Assembly (NCBI GenBank): GCA_946480465.1
Contig: CAMLJY010000103.1
Location: forward strand, 1 to 16,933
Length of the DNA stretch: 16,933 bases
From: an uncultured Burkholderiales bacterium
GTDB taxonomy: Bacteria > Pseudomonadota > Gammaproteobacteria > Burkholderiales > Burkholderiaceae
Direction: 5' to 3'
A program made the position numbers and the translations under genes. Shown piece by piece: positions 14,795 through 16,933 of the stretch. The notes below the pieces were generated by a model that saw nothing but the letters and a program-made list of their open reading frames with translations, was not told the DNA's origin and did no database searches. Every line of letters starts with the position of its first letter. Within the stretch, counting starts at the first letter, position 1.

Positions 14795-16252
14795 ATGACC
14801 GCCACCCTCCGCCTTGCCGGCACCGCAGAAGGTGCCGCATCCGCCAACGACGCCCGCCCGGCCACCATCGACCGCGCGATGCACGATGCGCTGGTGCGGC
14901 TCGACCAGGCCCACCTCGTGCATCCGGTGGCGCCGTGGCGCCAGCATGAACGGCGCGGCCCCACGGTGCTGGCCTCCGGCCAGGGCGTGTGGCTCACCGA
15001 CGGCCTCGGCCACGAGCTGCTCGATGCCTTCGCGGGCCTGTGGTGCGTGAATGTCGGCTACGGCCAGGACAGCGTGGTGCAGGCCGCGACGGAGCAGATG
15101 CGCCGCCTGCCCTATGCCACCGGCTACTTCCATTTCGCCAGCGAGCCGGCGATCCGCCTGGCGGCCAAGCTGGTCGAGATCACGCCCGCCTCGTTGACGC
15201 GCGCCTACCTGACGCTGGGCGGCTCGGAATCGGTCGACGCCGCCGTGCGCTTCATCGTGCAGTACCACAACAACACCGGCCGGCCGTCGAAAAAGCACTT
15301 CATCTCGCTGCAGCGCGGCTACCACGGCTCCTCGTCCACTGGGGCCGGGCTGACCGCGCTGCCGGTGTTCCACCGCGGCTTCGACCTGCCGCTGCCGACG
15401 CAGCACCACATCCCGTCGCCCTATGCCTACCGCAGCGGCCTCGGCGACGACGCGCTCATCGCCGCATCGGTCGGCGCGCTGCGCGCGAAGGTAGCCGAGC
15501 TGGGCGCCGAGAACGTCGCGGCCTTCTTTTGCGAGCCCATCCAGGGCTCCGGCGGCGTCATCGTGCCGCCGCGCGGCTGGCTGAAGGCGATGGCCGACAC
15601 GGCCCGTGAACTGGACATCCTGTTCGTCGTCGACGAGGTCATCACCGGCTTCGGCCGCACCGGACCGATGTTCGCGTGTGAAGCCGAAGGCGTGCAGCCC
15701 GACCTGATGACGATGGCCAAGGGCCTGACCGCCGGCTACGTGCCGATGGGCGCGACGATGCTGTCCGAGCGCGTCTACGCCGGCATCGCCGACGGCGCGC
15801 CGGCCGGCCAGCCGATCGGGCACGGCGCGACCTACTCGGCGCACCCGGTGGGCGCGGCGGTGGCGCTGGAGGTGATCCGTCTTTACGAAGAGGGCGGCAT
15901 CCTCGCGCATGCCCAGCGCGTGGCGCCGCGCTTCGCCGCGGGGCTCGATGCGCTGCGGGCGCATCCGCTGGTCGGCGACGCTCGCCACCGCGGCCTGCTG
16001 GGCGCGCTGGAGCTGGTCAGCGACAGGGCAACGAAGCGCGGCTTCGACCCGGCGCTGGGCCTGGCCGACCGCATCGCGGCCATCGGCTACCGCCAGGGCC
16101 TCGTCTTCCGCAGCTTTGGCGACCACATCCTCGGTTTCGCGCCGGCGCTGACGATCACCGAGGCCGAGCTCGACGAGCTGTTCGTGCGCCTGCGCCGCGT
16201 GCTCGACGAGGTGCTGGCGCTGCCCGAGGTGCGCGCCGCGATGGCGGCCTGA
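14795..16252 (+). CDS. Class III PLP-dependent omega-aminotransferase (putrescine/beta-alanine/GABA-type)
   Basis: A 485-residue cytoplasmic transaminase that moves the terminal amino group of a diamine or omega-amino acid to a keto acid, usually pyruvate or 2-oxoglutarate. Visible landmarks: GLWCVNVGYGQ (81-91), GGSESVDAAVRF (142-153), the GYHGSS cofactor-ring motif (175-180), and AAFFCEPIQGSGGVIVPP (242-259). The PLP-pyridine Asp280 is in VVDEVITGFGRTG and the Schiff-base lysine is Lys309 in MTMAKGLTAGYVPMGA. Overall the pattern is nearest to the SpuC (putrescine-pyruvate) and omega-amino-acid-pyruvate subgroup. I chose the ATG at 14795 because AGGACA lies about ten bases upstream; a TTG at 14666 would add 43 unlikely residues. 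With the semialdehyde dehydrogenase on the other arm it forms a plausible amine to aldehyde to acid route. Exact substrate unknown. Confidence 0.9.
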   Translation: MTATLRLAGTAEGAASANDARPATIDRAMHDALVRLDQAHLVHPVAPWRQHERRGPTVLASGQGVWLTDGLGHELLDAFAGLWCVNVGYGQDSVVQAATEQMRRLPYATGYFHFASEPAIRLAAKLVEITPASLTRAYLTLGGSESVDAAVRFIVQYHNNTGRPSKKHFISLQRGYHGSSSTGAGLTALPVFHRGFDLPLPTQHHIPSPYAYRSGLGDDALIAASVGALRAKVAELGAENVAAFFCEPIQGSGGVIVPPRGWLKAMADTARELDILFVVDEVITGFGRTGPMFACEAEGVQPDLMTMAKGLTAGYVPMGATMLSERVYAGIADGAPAGQPIGHGATYSAHPVGAAVALEVIRLYEEGGILAHAQRVAPRFAAGLDALRAHPLVGDARHRGLLGALELVSDRATKRGFDPALGLADRIAAIGYRQGLVFRSFGDHILGFAPALTITEAELDELFVRLRRVLDEVLALPEVRAAMAA

Positions 16253-16304
16253 GCGCCAGCGCGGGACAATCGCGGCCTCCTTCCCCACGCCCTCGACGTC
16301 CGCC

Positions 16305-16799
16305 ATGGCTGAAGCCTTCAAGCTCGATCGCCTCGACCTGCGCATCCTGGCGCAGCTGCAGAAGAACGGCCGCATCACCAACGTCGACCTCGCCGACGCG
16401 GTCGGGCTGTCGCCCAGCCCCTGCCTGATCCGGGTCAAGCGCCTGGAGCAGGCCGGCTACATCAGCGGCTACGGCGCGCACCTGCGGCTCGAGAAGCTGG
16501 GCGACACGCTGACCGTGTTCACCGAGGTCACGCTGTCGGACCACCACCGCGAGGACTTCATCCGGTTCGAGACCGCGATCCGCGACGTCGACGAGATCCT
16601 CGAATGCCACCTGGTCAGCGGCGGCTACGACTACCTGCTGCGCTTCCTCACCCGCGGGGTGAACCACTACCAGCAGGTGATCGAGGGCCTGCTCGAGCGC
16701 AACATCGGCATCGAGAAGTACTTCAGCTACATCGTCATCAAGTCGCCGTTCGTGAAGACGCACTGCCCGATCGAGCGGCTGTTCCAGGAACCGCGCTGA
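16305..16799 (+). CDS. Lrp/AsnC-family transcriptional regulator
   Basis: A 164-residue regulator of the feast/famine family. The N-terminal winged helix-turn-helix spans about 7-55: LDRLDLRILAQLQKNGRIT, then LADAVGLSPSPCLIRVKRL containing the recognition helix. The RAM ligand-binding/oligomerisation domain runs from about 68 to 146, with the typical SGGYDYLLRF (105-114). Such proteins form octamer-like assemblies, wrap DNA, and respond to amino acids or their derivatives. It lies 52 bases after the aminotransferase stop, so it may be co-transcribed. A GACAAT element at 16265-16270 resembles a -10 box (4 of 6 matches) but lacks a clear -35, so a private promoter is only a possibility. The ribosome site is weak. 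It is the best local candidate for control of the divergent region. Confidence 0.92.
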   Translation: MAEAFKLDRLDLRILAQLQKNGRITNVDLADAVGLSPSPCLIRVKRLEQAGYISGYGAHLRLEKLGDTLTVFTEVTLSDHHREDFIRFETAIRDVDEILECHLVSGGYDYLLRFLTRGVNHYQQVIEGLLERNIGIEKYFSYIVIKSPFVKTHCPIERLFQEPR

Positions 16800-16894
16800 T
16801 CTGGCGCCGGCGCCGAGCGACGACCTCGATTGCGCCGTGCGCTGCACGTGGTGCGCGGCGCCGCCGCGGCTGCGGGTCGACCTGATTCGCGACA

Positions 16895-16933
16895 TGGCTC
16901 AGCCACGCCCGGTGTGGCTCATGAATTGAGCCA
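16895..16933. repeat. Nested inverted repeats at the window end
   Basis: TGGCTCA occurs at 16895-16901 and 16915-16921, and its complement TGAGCCA at 16927-16933, which gives a perfect 7-bp stem with a five-base loop (16915-16933). AGCCAC (16901-16906) can also pair with GTGGCT (16914-16919). The cluster is about 100 bases past the regulator stop and is cut by the window edge. It could be a terminator or a repeat-family element; the following bases are needed to tell. The remainder of 16800-16894 shows no gene I can support. Confidence 0.45.

Noticed and set aside
13679..16438. 919-residue open frame on the minus strand across the dehydrogenase, transaminase and regulator genes
   Set aside because: It is antisense to three genes with intact catalytic motifs, and its translation is His/Gln/Arg/Ala-rich with no recognisable domain. 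Such frames are expected opposite high-GC genes.

Overview
The window is very GC-rich (about 70% by eye), densely coded bacterial DNA. The Dpp-type transporter genes, the OmpR/sensor-kinase pair, the Lrp-type regulator and the class III transaminase, together with the base composition, suggest a betaproteobacterium of the Burkholderiales. That placement is an inference; no rRNA or other marker gene is present. I found no tRNA, rRNA, CRISPR array, insertion sequence or phage gene.

Region 1 (1-3536, minus strand) holds an overlapping response regulator and sensor kinase, preceded by a secreted beta-propeller protein of the lactonase/YncE type.

Region 2 (3649-12366, minus strand) reads as one long operon. 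In transcription order it encodes a HAD-family hydrolase, a FAD-dependent amine/amino-acid oxidoreductase of the DAO (PuuB/OrdL-like) type, a Tat-exported family 5 substrate-binding protein, two Dpp/Opp-type permeases, a fused two-domain ATPase, and an NAD(P)-dependent succinate-semialdehyde-type dehydrogenase. Gaps are short or genes overlap, except for a hairpin-containing gap after the binding-protein gene.

Region 3 (12367-12720) is a 354-base divergent intergenic region of lower GC. It carries three copies of CGGTGYG at exact 10-bp spacing and is the likely control region for both arms.

Region 4 (12721-16799, plus strand) encodes a two-domain GNAT acetyltransferase with an Ala-rich N-terminal extension, a GhrA-type 2-hydroxyacid dehydrogenase, a class III omega-aminotransferase and an Lrp/AsnC regulator. 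The window ends in a cluster of inverted repeats.

Taken together, regions 2-4 look like a locus for uptake and catabolism of an amine, polyamine or amino-acid derivative. The ABC system would import it, the FAD oxidase and/or transaminase would remove the amino group, and the dehydrogenase would oxidise the resulting semialdehyde to an acid. The Lrp-family protein is the probable local regulator. No gamma-glutamyl-polyamine ligase is visible, so this is not a complete canonical Puu pathway within the window, and the substrate is unknown.
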